DNA of 64,000 nucleotides, taken from Oscillospiraceae bacterium (GTDB taxonomy: Bacteria; Bacillota; Clostridia; Oscillospirales; Ruminococcaceae). Numbering within the stretch: the stretch's first letter is position 1; each line of letters begins with the position of its first letter. Positions 39,483-49,087 of the stretch are shown in pieces. The stretch lies in the NCBI GenBank assembly GCA_017512745.1, contig JAFWEV010000025.1:1-64000 (forward strand). Direction: 5' to 3'. The notes beneath the pieces were generated by a model. The model saw nothing but the letters and a program-made list of their open reading frames with translations. It was not told the DNA's origin and ran no database searches. Both the position numbers and the translations under genes were made by a program.

Positions 39483-39980
39483 ATGGACGATCTGTTCTCT
39501 TCAAAAAGCACGGAAGAACAGGAAACTGCCGCAATGACTGATACGGCCAAAACCGAAGAACCTGTTGCTGATTCAGAAGTTCCCTCTTTGGAATTGCCGA
39601 AAGAACCGTCGGTGCCGCTGATGCCCGGTGTTACCCTGAACAAGCCTACATCATATCCCCCGATTCTCGGGATCCCGTCTGAGGAAAATCCTTCAATGAT
39701 CGATCCCGAAACTTTCAAGATGGAGAGATCGCTGTCCACCTTGGGATATCTGCTTGTTCTGATTGTAATGCAGATCCCGATTCTGGGTCTCATTCTGACA
39801 ATTGTGTGGGCGTGTTCCGCGAAGAAAAAGAGCCTCCGCTCTCTTTCAAGGGCAATGATCATAATCTGGATCCTGATGATTATTCTCGGTGTCGTCTGCT
39901 ATCTGTTCGTGTCGACCCATTCCGTGCTGGTGACGCACTGGCTCAACACGTTTAAGGACTTCTTCAGATTTTTGAAATAA
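39483..39980 (+). CDS. Small membrane protein with two C-terminal helices
   Basis: A 165-residue protein. The first 85 residues are soluble, acidic and Pro/Glu-rich (KSTEEQETAAMTDTAKTEEP), then two membrane helices (about 85-105: STLGYLLVLIVMQIPILGLI; and 118-140: SLSRAMIIIWILMIILGVVC). GAGGAGG precedes the ATG at 39483; earlier in-frame starts are inside the promoter region. No family recognised. It is followed after 15 bases by an acetyltransferase gene, but the products need not be linked. Confidence 0.8.
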   Translation: MDDLFSSKSTEEQETAAMTDTAKTEEPVADSEVPSLELPKEPSVPLMPGVTLNKPTSYPPILGIPSEENPSMIDPETFKMERSLSTLGYLLVLIVMQIPILGLILTIVWACSAKKKSLRSLSRAMIIIWILMIILGVVCYLFVSTHSVLVTHWLNTFKDFFRFLK

Positions 39981-39995
39981 GCGGAAGGGATACTT

Positions 39996-40601
39996 ATGGG
40001 CACAGAACAATTTCTCGGAGGTTATTCTGCTCCGTGGTGGAATTTTGCGAAAAAGAACAGGGTCCTCCTGCAGAAATACAATTCCATTGACTGTACAGAT
40101 ATAAAGGGCAAATACGATATACTGAAGGAACTGCTCGGATCCGTGGACGAAGTCACGGTCATTGAGCCTCCGTTCCGATGCGATGACGGAAAAAAGATCT
40201 TCCTCGGTAAGAACTTCTATGCCAATTACAATCTGGTCATACTCGATGCCGATACCGTTACGATCGGGAATAACGTTGTCGTAGGGCCTAATGTTACTAT
40301 AATCGCCGCTGATCATCCGATACATCCCGAATCCAGGACCACCGGTCACGGCTTTCCCGTGATCTCGGCTCCGATCACGATAGAGGATGACGTCTGGATC
40401 GGCGCATGTTCCACCATACTCAAAGGCGTCACCATAGGACACGGCTCGATAATAGGAGCTAACTCTCTGGTCACGAAAGATGTTCCGCCTATGACCATAG
40501 TCGGCGGTTCTCCCGCAAAAGTCATCCGGGAGATCACCGACAATGACAGATATGACTGGGGAGATTCTTTCGGAAAAAGATATGTTGCCGAAGAAGACTG
40601 A
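39996..40601 (+). CDS. Hexapeptide-repeat O-acetyltransferase (maltose/galactoside acetyltransferase type)
   Basis: A 201-residue left-handed beta-helix acetyltransferase. The N-terminal helix pair (about 1-60) is followed by hexapeptide turns (NYNLVILDADTVTIGNNVVV, then TIIAADHPIHPESRTTGHGF with the catalytic His near residue 112, and IGACSTILKGVTIGHGSIIG). The layout is that of Lac/maltose acetyltransferases, which acetylate sugars with acetyl-CoA as trimers. RBS GGAAGGG precedes the ATG. A terminator follows 30 bases after the stop. Confidence 0.9.
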   Translation: MGTEQFLGGYSAPWWNFAKKNRVLLQKYNSIDCTDIKGKYDILKELLGSVDEVTVIEPPFRCDDGKKIFLGKNFYANYNLVILDADTVTIGNNVVVGPNVTIIAADHPIHPESRTTGHGFPVISAPITIEDDVWIGACSTILKGVTIGHGSIIGANSLVTKDVPPMTIVGGSPAKVIREITDNDRYDWGDSFGKRYVAEED

Positions 40602-40630
40602 CCTCCTTCATAATTTCTTTTGAACCTTTA

Positions 40631-40657
40631 TCCCGGATCCGTCCGGGATATTGTTTT
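40631..40657 (+). terminator. Terminator after the acetyltransferase gene
   Basis: TCCCGGA (40631-40637), loop TCCG, TCCGGGA (40642-40648), followed by TATTGTTTTT. Intrinsic terminator separating this gene from metG. Confidence 0.85.
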
Positions 40658-40731
40658 TCTCCCGGCCTATATTGTGATATACTTTTAATACTTATGACAT
40701 TATAACTTCATTCGAAAGGGGCCTGATTTCA

Positions 40732-42663
40732 ATGGCTGAAAAGAAAACATTCTATTTGACAACTCCTATCTATTACCCGTCCGATAAGCTTCACATCGGA
40801 CACAGCTACACAACGGTTGCATCTGATATGATCACCCGTTTCAAACGAATGCAGGGTTATGATGTCATGTTCCTTACAGGTACCGATGAACACGGTCAGA
40901 AGATCGCCGACAAAGCTGCGGCAGCCGGCTCTACTCCTCAGGAATACGTCGACAGGATCGTCGCTTCCATAAAAGATCTTTGGGAGCTGATGGATATCAA
41001 GTATGACAGATATATAAGAACTACCGATCCGTACCATGTACAGTCCGTACAGCGCATCTTCAAGAAGATGTACGACAAGGGTGACATCTATAAGGGAAAA
41101 TACACAGGCTGGTACTGCAAACCCTGTGAATCATTCTGGACAGAGAGCCAGCTCGTAGACGGCAAATGCCCTGACTGCGGCAGGGATGTGGATCTTGCCG
41201 AAGAGGAAGCGTACTTTTTCAAACTCTCCAACTATTCTCAGCGTCTTCTCGATATGTTCGAGAACGATCCCTCGTTCCTCAGACCTGAATCAAGAAAGAA
41301 TGAGATGGTCAATTTCATCAAACAGGGGCTGGAAGATCTGTGCGTTTCAAGAACATCCGTCAAATGGGGCATTCCGGTCGATTTCGATCCTTCCCACACC
41401 GTGTATGTATGGGTCGATGCCCTGACGAACTACATCACAGCGCTCGGCTATCTCAATGACACATATGATGATTTCGGCAAATACTGGCCAGCAGATATCC
41501 ACCTCATGGCAAAAGAGATCGTAAGATTCCATACGATCATATGGCCTGCGATCCTTATGTCCATCGATGTTCCCATTCCGAAGCATGTGTTCGGACACGG
41601 CTGGGTTCTCATGGACGGCGGAAAGATGAGCAAGAGCGTCGGTAATGTCGTCGACCCGGTCATCCTGTGCGAGCGCTATTCATCCGATGTCATCCGCTGG
41701 TATCTCATGAGAGAAGGCGTATTCGGCAACGATATCAACTTCACGAATGAAAGCCTTATCAACAGGATCAATATAGATCTTGCCAACGATCTCGGAAATC
41801 TCCTTTCCCGCACAGTTGCAATGATCCTCAAATACTTCAACGGAACTCTTCCCGCAGAAAAGGAAGGCGGTCCTGAAGACGATGAGCTTATCAGAATGTG
41901 CAAGGAACTGCCTGAGAAATACTGTAAGGCAATCGATGATGTTCAGCCTCCGAAAGCTCTCGAAGAGATCATGAAGGTCATTTCCAGAGCCAACAAATAC
42001 ATCGATGAGACTTCACCGTGGATCCTCGCAAAGGATGAGTCGAAGAAAGCCCGTCTTGCATGCGTACTCTACAATCTCGCCGAGGCTCTCAGAATATGCG
42101 CAGTATTCATCAGCCCGGTAATGCCGAAGACTGCTCCGAAGATCTGGGCACAGCTCGGCGCTCCGGAAGAAGTCACAACATATGAGTCTGCGTTCACTTT
42201 CGGACTCCTTCCTGACGGCTTTACGGTCGTAAAGGGTGACGTCCTGTTCCCGAGGATCGATCTCGATGCCGAACTCAAGGCTCTCGAGGAGATCAAGAAA
42301 CAGGCTATGGCCCCTGCAGCTCCCGCTATCGAGCATGAACCCGTTATCGACTATGATGAGTTCATGAAGTCAGAGCTTAGAGTCGTCGAGATACTCGATT
42401 GCGCGCCTGTAAAGAAGTCAGACAAACTGCTCAAGTTCCGCGCCTTTGACGGCGAGCGCGAGCGCACGATCCTTTCAGGAATAGCTCAGTGGTATTCTCC
42501 CGAAGAGCTCAAGGGCAAAAAGATCGCAGCTGTACTCAATCTCGCGCCGAGAAAGATATTCGGTATCGAGAGCGAAGGCATGCTTCTCTCGAGCGATGTT
42601 GAGGATGGCCCGAAGGTCGTCTTTATCGATGATTCAGTTCCAGCAGGTACGAGGATCAGATAA
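40732..42663 (+). CDS. metG: Methionyl-tRNA synthetase with C-terminal tRNA-binding domain
   Basis: A 643-residue class I synthetase. HIGH motif at 21-24, the Cys-x-x-Cys zinc knuckle pair (CKPCESFWTE, then GKCPDCG, about 128-150), the KMSKS loop (GGKMSKSVGNV, near residue 300) and the anticodon-binding helical domain. The last 105 residues are a tRNA-binding EMAP/Arc1p-type domain (SELRVVEILDCAPVKKSDKL, then LNLAPRKIFGIESEGMLLSS). AAAGGGG precedes ATG. Its stop overlaps the tatD start. No T-box is visible in the short upstream gap. Confidence 0.98.
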   Translation: MAEKKTFYLTTPIYYPSDKLHIGHSYTTVASDMITRFKRMQGYDVMFLTGTDEHGQKIADKAAAAGSTPQEYVDRIVASIKDLWELMDIKYDRYIRTTDPYHVQSVQRIFKKMYDKGDIYKGKYTGWYCKPCESFWTESQLVDGKCPDCGRDVDLAEEEAYFFKLSNYSQRLLDMFENDPSFLRPESRKNEMVNFIKQGLEDLCVSRTSVKWGIPVDFDPSHTVYVWVDALTNYITALGYLNDTYDDFGKYWPADIHLMAKEIVRFHTIIWPAILMSIDVPIPKHVFGHGWVLMDGGKMSKSVGNVVDPVILCERYSSDVIRWYLMREGVFGNDINFTNESLINRINIDLANDLGNLLSRTVAMILKYFNGTLPAEKEGGPEDDELIRMCKELPEKYCKAIDDVQPPKALEEIMKVISRANKYIDETSPWILAKDESKKARLACVLYNLAEALRICAVFISPVMPKTAPKIWAQLGAPEEVTTYESAFTFGLLPDGFTVVKGDVLFPRIDLDAELKALEEIKKQAMAPAAPAIEHEPVIDYDEFMKSELRVVEILDCAPVKKSDKLLKFRAFDGERERTILSGIAQWYSPEELKGKKIAAVLNLAPRKIFGIESEGMLLSSDVEDGPKVVFIDDSVPAGTRIR

Positions 42664-43430
42664 TGTACACCGGTATCTTTGATACGCATGCCCACTATGA
42701 TGAAGAGATCTACTCTTCATATGCGGACGCGCTTCTCAACAATGAGCACAGATACAGAGGCGTGGATCTCATAATGAATATCGGTTCGGATCTTCCGAGC
42801 TCCGAGCGTTCCTGCGCTCTCGCTGAAAAATACGATTTCTTCTGCGCCGCGGTTGGTGTTCACCCGATGAATACCGGTGATCTTCCCTCCGACTGGCTCG
42901 ATCAGCTGGCCGGGATGACAAAGAGGACCAGAGTCGTATGCATCGGTGAGATCGGTCTTGACTATTTCTTCAAACAGCCTGAAAAGAAGATCCAGCAGCA
43001 GCGCTTCATCGAACAACTGGATCTCGCTGAACAGCTTGGACTGCCCGTAAACATTCATGACAGGGAATCCCATCACGATATGCTTGAGATCCTCAGGCAG
43101 CGCAAACCCAAAGGCGTGCTTCACAGATTTGCAGGGTCTCCCGATATGGCCTGCAGCGTTGTCGATCTGGGGATGTATATAGGGGTCGGTCCGGAGGTCA
43201 CATTTCTCAACGAGAAGAACAGGCGTGAATCAGTGAGAAGAGTCGGCATCGACCATATCGTACTTGAGACCGACGCTCCGTTTATCTCCCCAACGACTCA
43301 CAAAGGTGAACCGTGTATATCATCCTGGATAGGTGAAGTTGCCGAGACGGTCGGTGAACTGCTCTCAATGGATCCTCAGGAAGTCATAAACAGGGCAGCG
43401 GAAAACGGCAGACGCATCTACAATATCTAA
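42663..43430 (+). CDS. tatD: TatD family deoxyribonuclease
   Basis: A 255-residue TatD hydrolase. Metal ligands: FDTHAHYDEE at the N-terminus (residues 6-15), Glu in CIGEIGLDYF, His in HDRES and HRFAG, and Asp in VLETDAPF near residue 205. A divalent-metal 3'-5' nuclease linked to DNA repair. metG-tatD is a common operon in Firmicutes. The start shares a base with the metG stop. Confidence 0.96.
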   Translation: MYTGIFDTHAHYDEEIYSSYADALLNNEHRYRGVDLIMNIGSDLPSSERSCALAEKYDFFCAAVGVHPMNTGDLPSDWLDQLAGMTKRTRVVCIGEIGLDYFFKQPEKKIQQQRFIEQLDLAEQLGLPVNIHDRESHHDMLEILRQRKPKGVLHRFAGSPDMACSVVDLGMYIGVGPEVTFLNEKNRRESVRRVGIDHIVLETDAPFISPTTHKGEPCISSWIGEVAETVGELLSMDPQEVINRAAENGRRIYNI

Positions 43431-43440
43431 ACTGCTTCAA

Positions 43441-43472
43441 AACAGGCGGACATCGTCGTCCGCCTGTTTTTT
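43441..43472 (+). terminator. Terminator of metG-tatD
   Basis: AACAGGCGGAC, 6-base loop, GTCCGCCTGTT followed by TTTT. A strong plus-strand intrinsic terminator 10 bases after tatD. Confidence 0.93.
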
Positions 43473-43510
43473 GCAACACAAAAGGAGTGACACATACCGT
43501 GCCACTCCTT
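43473..43510 (-). terminator. Terminator of the psuG operon
   Basis: AAGGAGTG (43482-43489) and CACTCCTT (43503-43510) form a stem with a 13-base loop; on the minus strand it ends in TTTTGTGTTG. Placed 20 bases after the psuG stop, back to back with the tatD terminator. Confidence 0.7.
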
Positions 43511-43530
43511 AACTATTGGGTTATTGATCT

Positions 43531-44448
43531 TTACAGCTTTGCAAGTTCACATGCGATCTTTGCTGCAACACGGCAGTTGTTGAACGCAAGCTGCGTATTG
43601 CTCTTGAAGGATTCGCCGCCGCTGAGTTCCTTGATCCTGGCAAGAAGGAACGGGGTAATATACTTTCCCCTGACGCCCTTCTCGTTAGCTTCGGCAATTG
43701 CCTGATTGATGATGCCTTCCATGGTATCGAAGTCAAGCTCATACTCTTCCGGGATCGGGTTTCCGATGATAAGTCCGCCCTTGAGTCCGAGATCCCATTT
43801 TGTGTTGATGATCCTTGCGACCTCAGCTGCGTCCTTTGCGGCATAGTCAACATCGAATCCGCTCTTTCTGCAATAGAATGCCGGGAAATCCTCTGTGCCG
43901 TATCCGAGTACCGGTACACCCATTGTCTCAAGATACTCAAGAGTAAGCCCTATATCGAGTACCTGCTTTGCTCCTGCGCATACGACCGCTACAGGTGTCT
44001 GTGCGAGCTCCTGAAGGTCGGCAGAAATGTCCATGGTCTCTGTTGCACCGCGGTGAACTCCACCGATTCCGCCTGTTGCAAATACCTTGATCCCGGCCAT
44101 TGCCGCGATGATCATTGTCGTTGCGACCGTTGTTGCTCCTGCTTTTCCGGCTTCAAGATATACAGCTATATCCCTGCGGCTGACCTTGCCGACATCGACA
44201 GGATTGCACATGAACATAAGTTCTTCTTCCGTGAGTCCGACTTTGAGTTTTCCGCCGATGATAGCCGTAGTTGCGGGGATCGCTCCCTCAGCTCTTACGA
44301 TCTTTTCGACTTCCTTTGCAAATTCCTTGTTTTCCGGATACGGGAAGCCGTGACTCAGTATCGTTGATTCGAGAGCAACGACCGGTGTTCCGTTTTTAAG
44401 CGCTTCCGCTATTTCCGGTTTGATATCCAGATATTTTTCCAAACCCAT
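43531..44448 (-). CDS. psuG: Pseudouridine-5'-phosphate glycosidase
   Basis: A 305-residue enzyme that splits pseudouridine 5'-phosphate into uracil and ribose 5-phosphate. Key segments: ALESTILSHGFPYPEN near residue 25, the TTVATTMIIAAMAGIKVFAT segment and the GGVHRGATETMDISADLQEL metal/substrate loop (about 128-147), then PAFYCRKSGFDVDY. Manganese-dependent trimer in known members. It follows the psuK-type kinase gene by 54 bases, making a complete pseudouridine salvage pair. Also used in turnover of tRNA/rRNA modification. Confidence 0.96.
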   Translation of the reverse strand: MGLEKYLDIKPEIAEALKNGTPVVALESTILSHGFPYPENKEFAKEVEKIVRAEGAIPATTAIIGGKLKVGLTEEELMFMCNPVDVGKVSRRDIAVYLEAGKAGATTVATTMIIAAMAGIKVFATGGIGGVHRGATETMDISADLQELAQTPVAVVCAGAKQVLDIGLTLEYLETMGVPVLGYGTEDFPAFYCRKSGFDVDYAAKDAAEVARIINTKWDLGLKGGLIIGNPIPEEYELDFDTMEGIINQAIAEANEKGVRGKYITPFLLARIKELSGGESFKSNTQLAFNNCRVAAKIACELAKL

Positions 44449-44502
44449 AGTAATTCTCCTTTATCTATAAGTTGTAAATAATTATTATCACAGGTCTCCC
44501 TG

Positions 44503-45453
44503 TTACATACGGTATTTGGCTATAGTATTGCGCATCATCTCAACGCTGAGATTCGGCTCAATAGTATGTTCCGAAAGAACGGCGATCGTTCCCGTCGCAA
44601 GCGCGCAGTCGAGAGCTTCCGTGTCGCTGAGTCCGTTGACGAATCCGTAGATGAGTCCCGCCATGAATGAATCTCCCGCTCCTGTGGCATTTGCCATATT
44701 CTCTATGGGCTTGAACTGCCTTCTGATCTCGAGACCATCCCTGTCCATGAGATAGCATCCGTTTCTGCCCATGCTGACAACGACACGCCTTGCTCCGAGC
44801 TCAAGCATTTTCTCGCATGCGATCCGGAGATCCGCTTCTGTAGCCGTTGAATGGCCCGTCATTGCCTCGAGTTCCATCCGGTTCGGCTTGATGGTGTCGA
44901 CTCCCTTTACAAGCGGGATACACTGTCTGGCAAAATTAGTGGAAACGGGATCGAGGAATACCGGAACATCTTCAGCTGTGTTGAATATGAAGTATTCCAA
45001 CAGGTCTATCGGCATACTCGGATCACAGACGGCAACCTTGGCTTTACAGACATCCGCCTTATAGCTGTCGAAATAGGCAGGGTCGATGTTTCCGAGCACT
45101 GAAGTATCACAGAAAGCAACAGCCATATCTCCGTCCGCATCCTGAACGGATACATACGAGGATGAGGATACGCCCTGGCATAGTCTTACTCTGCTCATAT
45201 CTATCCCTGCATTCTCGGCATCCTTTCTCAGCCTGTCGCCGTATGCGTCGTCCCCGTATGCGGAGAGCATTGCGGACTGAACACCCAGCCTTGCGAGATT
45301 CTCAAGGATATTCCTTGTGACTCCGCCCGATGAGGCGACCATGCTTACAAGATTGGAGTCTTTCATAACAAGCGGCGGCTCCTTGATGATGCAGTTGATG
45401 TCAAAATTGGCCGCGCCTGCGCCGAATACCAGCGGATTTTCGTATCTGATCAT
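44503..45453 (-). CDS. psuK: Pseudouridine kinase (PfkB family)
   Basis: A 316-residue PfkB/ribokinase-fold kinase. N-terminal GAGAANFDINCI, substrate region SGGVTRNILENLARLG, and the C-terminal anion-hole motif GAGDSFMAGLIYG around residue 253. Paired with psuG, it should phosphorylate pseudouridine at the 5' position. ATG at 45453 is preferred over 45459 because AAAGGGG lies seven bases from it. It follows the ATP-grasp gene by about 12 bases, and belongs to a minus-strand operon with it. Confidence 0.92.
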   Translation of the reverse strand: MIRYENPLVFGAGAANFDINCIIKEPPLVMKDSNLVSMVASSGGVTRNILENLARLGVQSAMLSAYGDDAYGDRLRKDAENAGIDMSRVRLCQGVSSSSYVSVQDADGDMAVAFCDTSVLGNIDPAYFDSYKADVCKAKVAVCDPSMPIDLLEYFIFNTAEDVPVFLDPVSTNFARQCIPLVKGVDTIKPNRMELEAMTGHSTATEADLRIACEKMLELGARRVVVSMGRNGCYLMDRDGLEIRRQFKPIENMANATGAGDSFMAGLIYGFVNGLSDTEALDCALATGTIAVLSEHTIEPNLSVEMMRNTIAKYRM

Positions 45454-45465
45454 TGTCATACCCCT

Positions 45466-46479
45466 TTATCTGAGTTTTTCTCCAAGTATATTTTCAAATG
45501 CCGGCAGTATGCCAAGCCCTTCGCTGATATGCCCGTGGTTCTGACACATATCATATCCGGGGAAAGTGTTTCCCTCTATAAGAACAGGTCCGTTCTCCGT
45601 CACGCCAACATCCCATCCCACATATCTCACGGTTGGAACTCTTCTGGCTGCCTCGGTGACCAGCTCTATGCACTTCTCGTACATCGGGATCCTGAATCCC
45701 TTGAACGTGACACCTGTATCGGGATGCTTCTCATAGTATTCGCCCGTCTTGTCACAGAACGCCTTCGCGGTTATCTCTCCGTTTTTGCCTATCGGGGCAT
45801 ACATGCCTCCGCTGGACACATTATCCACATCGGAACCGCTTCTACCGACTCTGACAAGAGCGTACATAACATTCACATCTCCTTCATCGCCGAGGAGAGT
45901 GACTATTCTGAGGCTGTTTACGGAAGTGCTGTTCAGCTCGCTCATAGTGCTGTGCTGCACTATAGGCTGTTCAAGAAGATTGAAATGATTTTCCTTGATG
46001 ATCTCAAGTGCTTCATCGGGATCCAGTCCCTCATATCTCTTGACGCCGAATCCTCCGTATCCGTCAGCTGTCTTGGCAAAAAAGACTCTGTTGTTGCTGA
46101 CGAACTCCTTTATCTCTTCATCGGATGCCTTTCCGATATTGACGAATTCCCTGCCGAGCATATCGGAAAACTTCTCGTCAAAGGACGGTTTGTCCTCAAA
46201 AATCATCTTGTCGTTCGGATCGTTGAACCTTCTGACGAGCTGTATGTTGTCGTTCATTGTCATGAACGACCGTCTCTGCCCCGGATTTCTGTAATTCGCG
46301 AATCCGAAGAGGTAGTAGTCCTGATACCCGACACCGTATTTGAACGAACAGATGATCATATCCGCAAGTATCACTGCCTTGAGTCTTCCCGACTCCTGGC
46401 GGGACCTGTCGGCGTACATGGACATCCGCTTGAAGCTCATTGTCTTAACTCTGGCGAGATATGTGCTTATCTTGCTCAA
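45466..46479 (-). CDS. Sugar-transfer-associated ATP-grasp protein
   Basis: A 337-residue ATP-grasp-fold protein. ATP-binding parts include FFAKTADGYGGFGVKRYEGL (about 130-149) and the C-terminal metal-binding VGWDVGVTENGPVLIEGNTF (about 293-312). This resembles the sugar-transfer-associated ATP-grasp family found near surface-glycan genes, whose members may add amino acids or acidic groups to glycan components. Here it lies between glyS and psuK, not in a glycan locus. Substrates unknown. The glyS stop is 28 bases upstream. Confidence 0.85.
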   Translation of the reverse strand: MSKISTYLARVKTMSFKRMSMYADRSRQESGRLKAVILADMIICSFKYGVGYQDYYLFGFANYRNPGQRRSFMTMNDNIQLVRRFNDPNDKMIFEDKPSFDEKFSDMLGREFVNIGKASDEEIKEFVSNNRVFFAKTADGYGGFGVKRYEGLDPDEALEIIKENHFNLLEQPIVQHSTMSELNSTSVNSLRIVTLLGDEGDVNVMYALVRVGRSGSDVDNVSSGGMYAPIGKNGEITAKAFCDKTGEYYEKHPDTGVTFKGFRIPMYEKCIELVTEAARRVPTVRYVGWDVGVTENGPVLIEGNTFPGYDMCQNHGHISEGLGILPAFENILGEKLR

Positions 46480-46507
46480 AATAATACTCCGTCTCTCTGA
46501 AGGTATA

Positions 46508-47899
46508 TCAGAACTTCAGTTTTTCCTCGATATATGCGGGAAGTTCTGCAATCGGGATCCTGACCTGCTCCATTGTGTCTCTGTCTCTGACAGTGACACA
46601 GTTGTCCTGCTCGGAATCGAAGTCATAGGTGATGCAGAACGGTGTTCCGACTTCGTCCTGACGGCGGTATCTCTTTCCTATCGAACCGGCCTCGTCATAA
46701 TCTGTCATGAAGTGGCATGACAGTTCTTCCCAGATGCCCCTTGCCTTCTCTGACAGTTTCTTTGAAAGCGGGAGAACCGCCGCTTTATACGGTGCGATCG
46801 CGGGGTGCAGCTTCAGGACAACTCTTGAGTCTCCTCCCTCGAGCTGCTCTTCATCATATGCATCGATGAGGAACGCGAGCATGAGTCTGTCTGCGCCGAT
46901 CGAAGGCTCGATGACATAAGGAACATATCTCTCGTTTGTCTCCGCGTCGAAGTAATCCTGCGGCTTTCCGGAATGCTCGGAATGTCTGCCGAGGTCAAAG
47001 TCCGTTCTGTTCGCAACGCCGAGAAGTTCGCCCCAGCCGAACGGGAACACGAACTCGATATCCGTTGTAGCCTTTGCATAGTGCGCAAGTTCCGCCTTTT
47101 CGTGGTCTCTGTATCTGATGTTCTCTTCTCTCATGCCGAGAGAGATGAGCCAGTTCCAGCAGAAAGATCTCCAGTACTGGAACCACTCGTCATCAGTACC
47201 CGGCTTGCAGAAGAACTCGAGCTCCATCTGCTCGAACTCTCTTGTTCTGAAAGTAAAGTTGCCCGGTGTGATCTCGTTTCTGAAGCTCTTGCCGACCTGC
47301 CCAATGCCGAACGGCAGCTTTCTTCTGGTCGTTCTCTGGACATTGGCGAAGTTTACGAAGATACCCTGTGCTGTCTCAGGTCTCAGATAGATCTGGTTCT
47401 TTGCGTCCTCTGTTACTCCCTGGAATGTCTTGAACATCAGGTTGAATTTTCTGATATCCGTGAAGTCTGTTTTTCCGCATTCAGGACACGGAATGTTCTT
47501 TTCGCGGATATATGCCATCATTTCATCCTGACTCATAGCCTCGACGTTGACATCGGGGTCGTTCTCCTTGGCCCAGTTCTCGATGAGGTTGTCTGCTCTG
47601 AAACGCATCTTGCACGCCTTGCAGTCGATGAGCGGATCGTTGAATGTCGATACGTGTCCGCTGGCCACCCAAACTTCGGGGTTCATGAGAATGGCTGAAT
47701 CGAGTCCAACATTGAGAGTATTCTGACGAATAAACTTCTCTCTCCAGGCTTCCTTGATGTTGTTTTTCATCTCAGCGCCGAGCGGTCCGTAATCCCAGCT
47801 GTTTGCAAGACCGCCGTAGATCTCACTTCCCGCATATACAAAACCGCGATTCTTACAGAGCGCAGTGATCTTATCCATTGTTTTTTCCAGGTTGTTCAT
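46508..47899 (-). CDS. glyS: Glycyl-tRNA synthetase, single-chain type
   Basis: A 463-residue class II synthetase of the dimeric type. It has the N-terminal [20 protein letters not shown], motif 1-3 regions ([20 protein letters not shown], then the [10 protein letters not shown] motif 3) and a C-terminal anticodon-binding domain. It charges tRNA-Gly. ATG at 47899 is chosen: GGAG lies seven bases upstream, inside the start of the longer frame. Transcribed from the promoter at 47933-47961. It heads the minus-strand group with the ATP-grasp, psuK and psuG genes. Confidence 0.97.
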   Translation of the reverse strand: MNNLEKTMDKITALCKNRGFVYAGSEIYGGLANSWDYGPLGAEMKNNIKEAWREKFIRQNTLNVGLDSAILMNPEVWVASGHVSTFNDPLIDCKACKMRFRADNLIENWAKENDPDVNVEAMSQDEMMAYIREKNIPCPECGKTDFTDIRKFNLMFKTFQGVTEDAKNQIYLRPETAQGIFVNFANVQRTTRRKLPFGIGQVGKSFRNEITPGNFTFRTREFEQMELEFFCKPGTDDEWFQYWRSFCWNWLISLGMREENIRYRDHEKAELAHYAKATTDIEFVFPFGWGELLGVANRTDFDLGRHSEHSGKPQDYFDAETNERYVPYVIEPSIGADRLMLAFLIDAYDEEQLEGGDSRVVLKLHPAIAPYKAAVLPLSKKLSEKARGIWEELSCHFMTDYDEAGSIGKRYRRQDEVGTPFCITYDFDSEQDNCVTVRDRDTMEQVRIPIAELPAYIEEKLKF

Positions 47900-47932
47900 A
47901 ATAAACTCCATATTATATAATTAACTTAAATT

Positions 47933-47961
47933 ATTATATTATTTAAGGACTTTCTCTTCAA
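47933..47961 (-). promoter_or_regulatory. Promoter of glyS
   Basis: Minus strand: -35 TTGAAG (47961-47956), 17-base spacer, -10 TATAAT (47938-47933). Leader of about 25 bases; no T-box fits into this region. Confidence 0.78.
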
Positions 47962-48013
47962 CTGCGGAAGCGATCAATCGCGTCCCGGAAAGAGTCTTTG
48001 AAAGGAGTATTGC

Positions 48014-49057
48014 ATGCGTACGATAACACTTGGAAGAACCGGCCTGGAAGTCAGCGCCGTCTCTCTCGGATGTCTGCCGATCCAGCGCGTTCCCATGGAC
48101 GAAGCCGTCAGGATCCTGAGAAAGGCATACGATTCCGGCATCACTTATTACGACACGGCGAACAGATACACAGACAGCGAGGAAAAGATCGGCAACGCTC
48201 TCTCCGATGTCAGACACAATATAATAATCTCGACCAAAACAGGAGCGACCGACAAGGCGACAGCTCAGAAACATATCGAGAACAGCCTCCGGATGATGAA
48301 GACCGATTACATCGATATCATCCAGTTCCACAATCCAAAAGGTCTGCCTGACAGAAACGATCCGAACAGTCCTTGGGCTGCATTTGACGAAGCCGTCAAA
48401 AAGGGATACGTTCGCTATTGCGGCATCACGAATCACAGCGCGGATACCGCCAAAGCGGCAGTTCTTTCGGGAGATTACGATACCGTTCAGTATCCGTTCA
48501 GCTATATCAGCACCGAAAAGGAAGTCGCCCTGACCGAACTGTGCAAGGAGCACAATGTCGGATTCATAGCCATGAAGGGGCTATGCGGCGGAATGCTCAC
48601 AAACTCCGCGGCATGCTATGCGTTTGCCAGAGCTCATGACAACGTTGTTCCAATCTGGGGCGTACAGACGATGGAAGAGCTCGAGGACTGGCTTGAACTC
48701 GAGAAAAACCCTCCCGAGCTCAGCGATGAGATCATGGCCGTCATAGAAGCGGACAGAGCGAAATATTCAGGTGATTTCTGCAGAGCATGCGGTTACTGTC
48801 TCCCATGTGCGGCAAACATCGAAATACCGACCGCGGCCAGGATCGAGACCCTTCTCGGCAGAGCTCCATGGCAGCAGTACATGGATGACGCATCATATGA
48901 CAAGATGCACAGGATCGACAACTGCATCAACTGCAGAGCCTGCGCCTCAAGATGTCCGTACGGTCTCGACACGCCTGCTCTCCTCAAGCACATGCTCGCG
49001 TTCTACGATGCTTTCTATCATGCGCATGGTGGAACAAGAGGTCTGGATAACGTATAA
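48014..49057 (+). CDS. Aldo/keto reductase with C-terminal ferredoxin domain
   Basis: A 347-residue protein. Residues 1-260 are an aldo/keto reductase barrel (LGRTGLEVSAVSLGCLP, then DTANRYTDSEEKIGNALSD with the catalytic Asp and Tyr, and DYIDIIQFHNP). The C-terminal part has Cys-rich CRACGYCLPC and CINCRACASRCPYG motifs that bind iron-sulfur clusters. Such fused enzymes take part in anaerobic redox reactions with unknown carbonyl substrates. AAAGGAG precedes ATG. Divergent from glyS; xpt follows 30 bases downstream. Confidence 0.93.
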   Translation: MRTITLGRTGLEVSAVSLGCLPIQRVPMDEAVRILRKAYDSGITYYDTANRYTDSEEKIGNALSDVRHNIIISTKTGATDKATAQKHIENSLRMMKTDYIDIIQFHNPKGLPDRNDPNSPWAAFDEAVKKGYVRYCGITNHSADTAKAAVLSGDYDTVQYPFSYISTEKEVALTELCKEHNVGFIAMKGLCGGMLTNSAACYAFARAHDNVVPIWGVQTMEELEDWLELEKNPPELSDEIMAVIEADRAKYSGDFCRACGYCLPCAANIEIPTAARIETLLGRAPWQQYMDDASYDKMHRIDNCINCRACASRCPYGLDTPALLKHMLAFYDAFYHAHGGTRGLDNV

Positions 49058-49087
49058 TTAGCAATAACCATTCCCCAGGGGGCAATC

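Noticed and set aside
40602..40731. T-box riboswitch before metG
   Set aside because: The gap is only 130 bases with one terminator that belongs to the upstream gene; no T-box consensus seen.
45529..46500. 323-codon plus-strand open frame opposite the ATP-grasp gene
   Set aside because: Low-complexity antisense reading; the minus-strand frame has intact ATP-grasp motifs.
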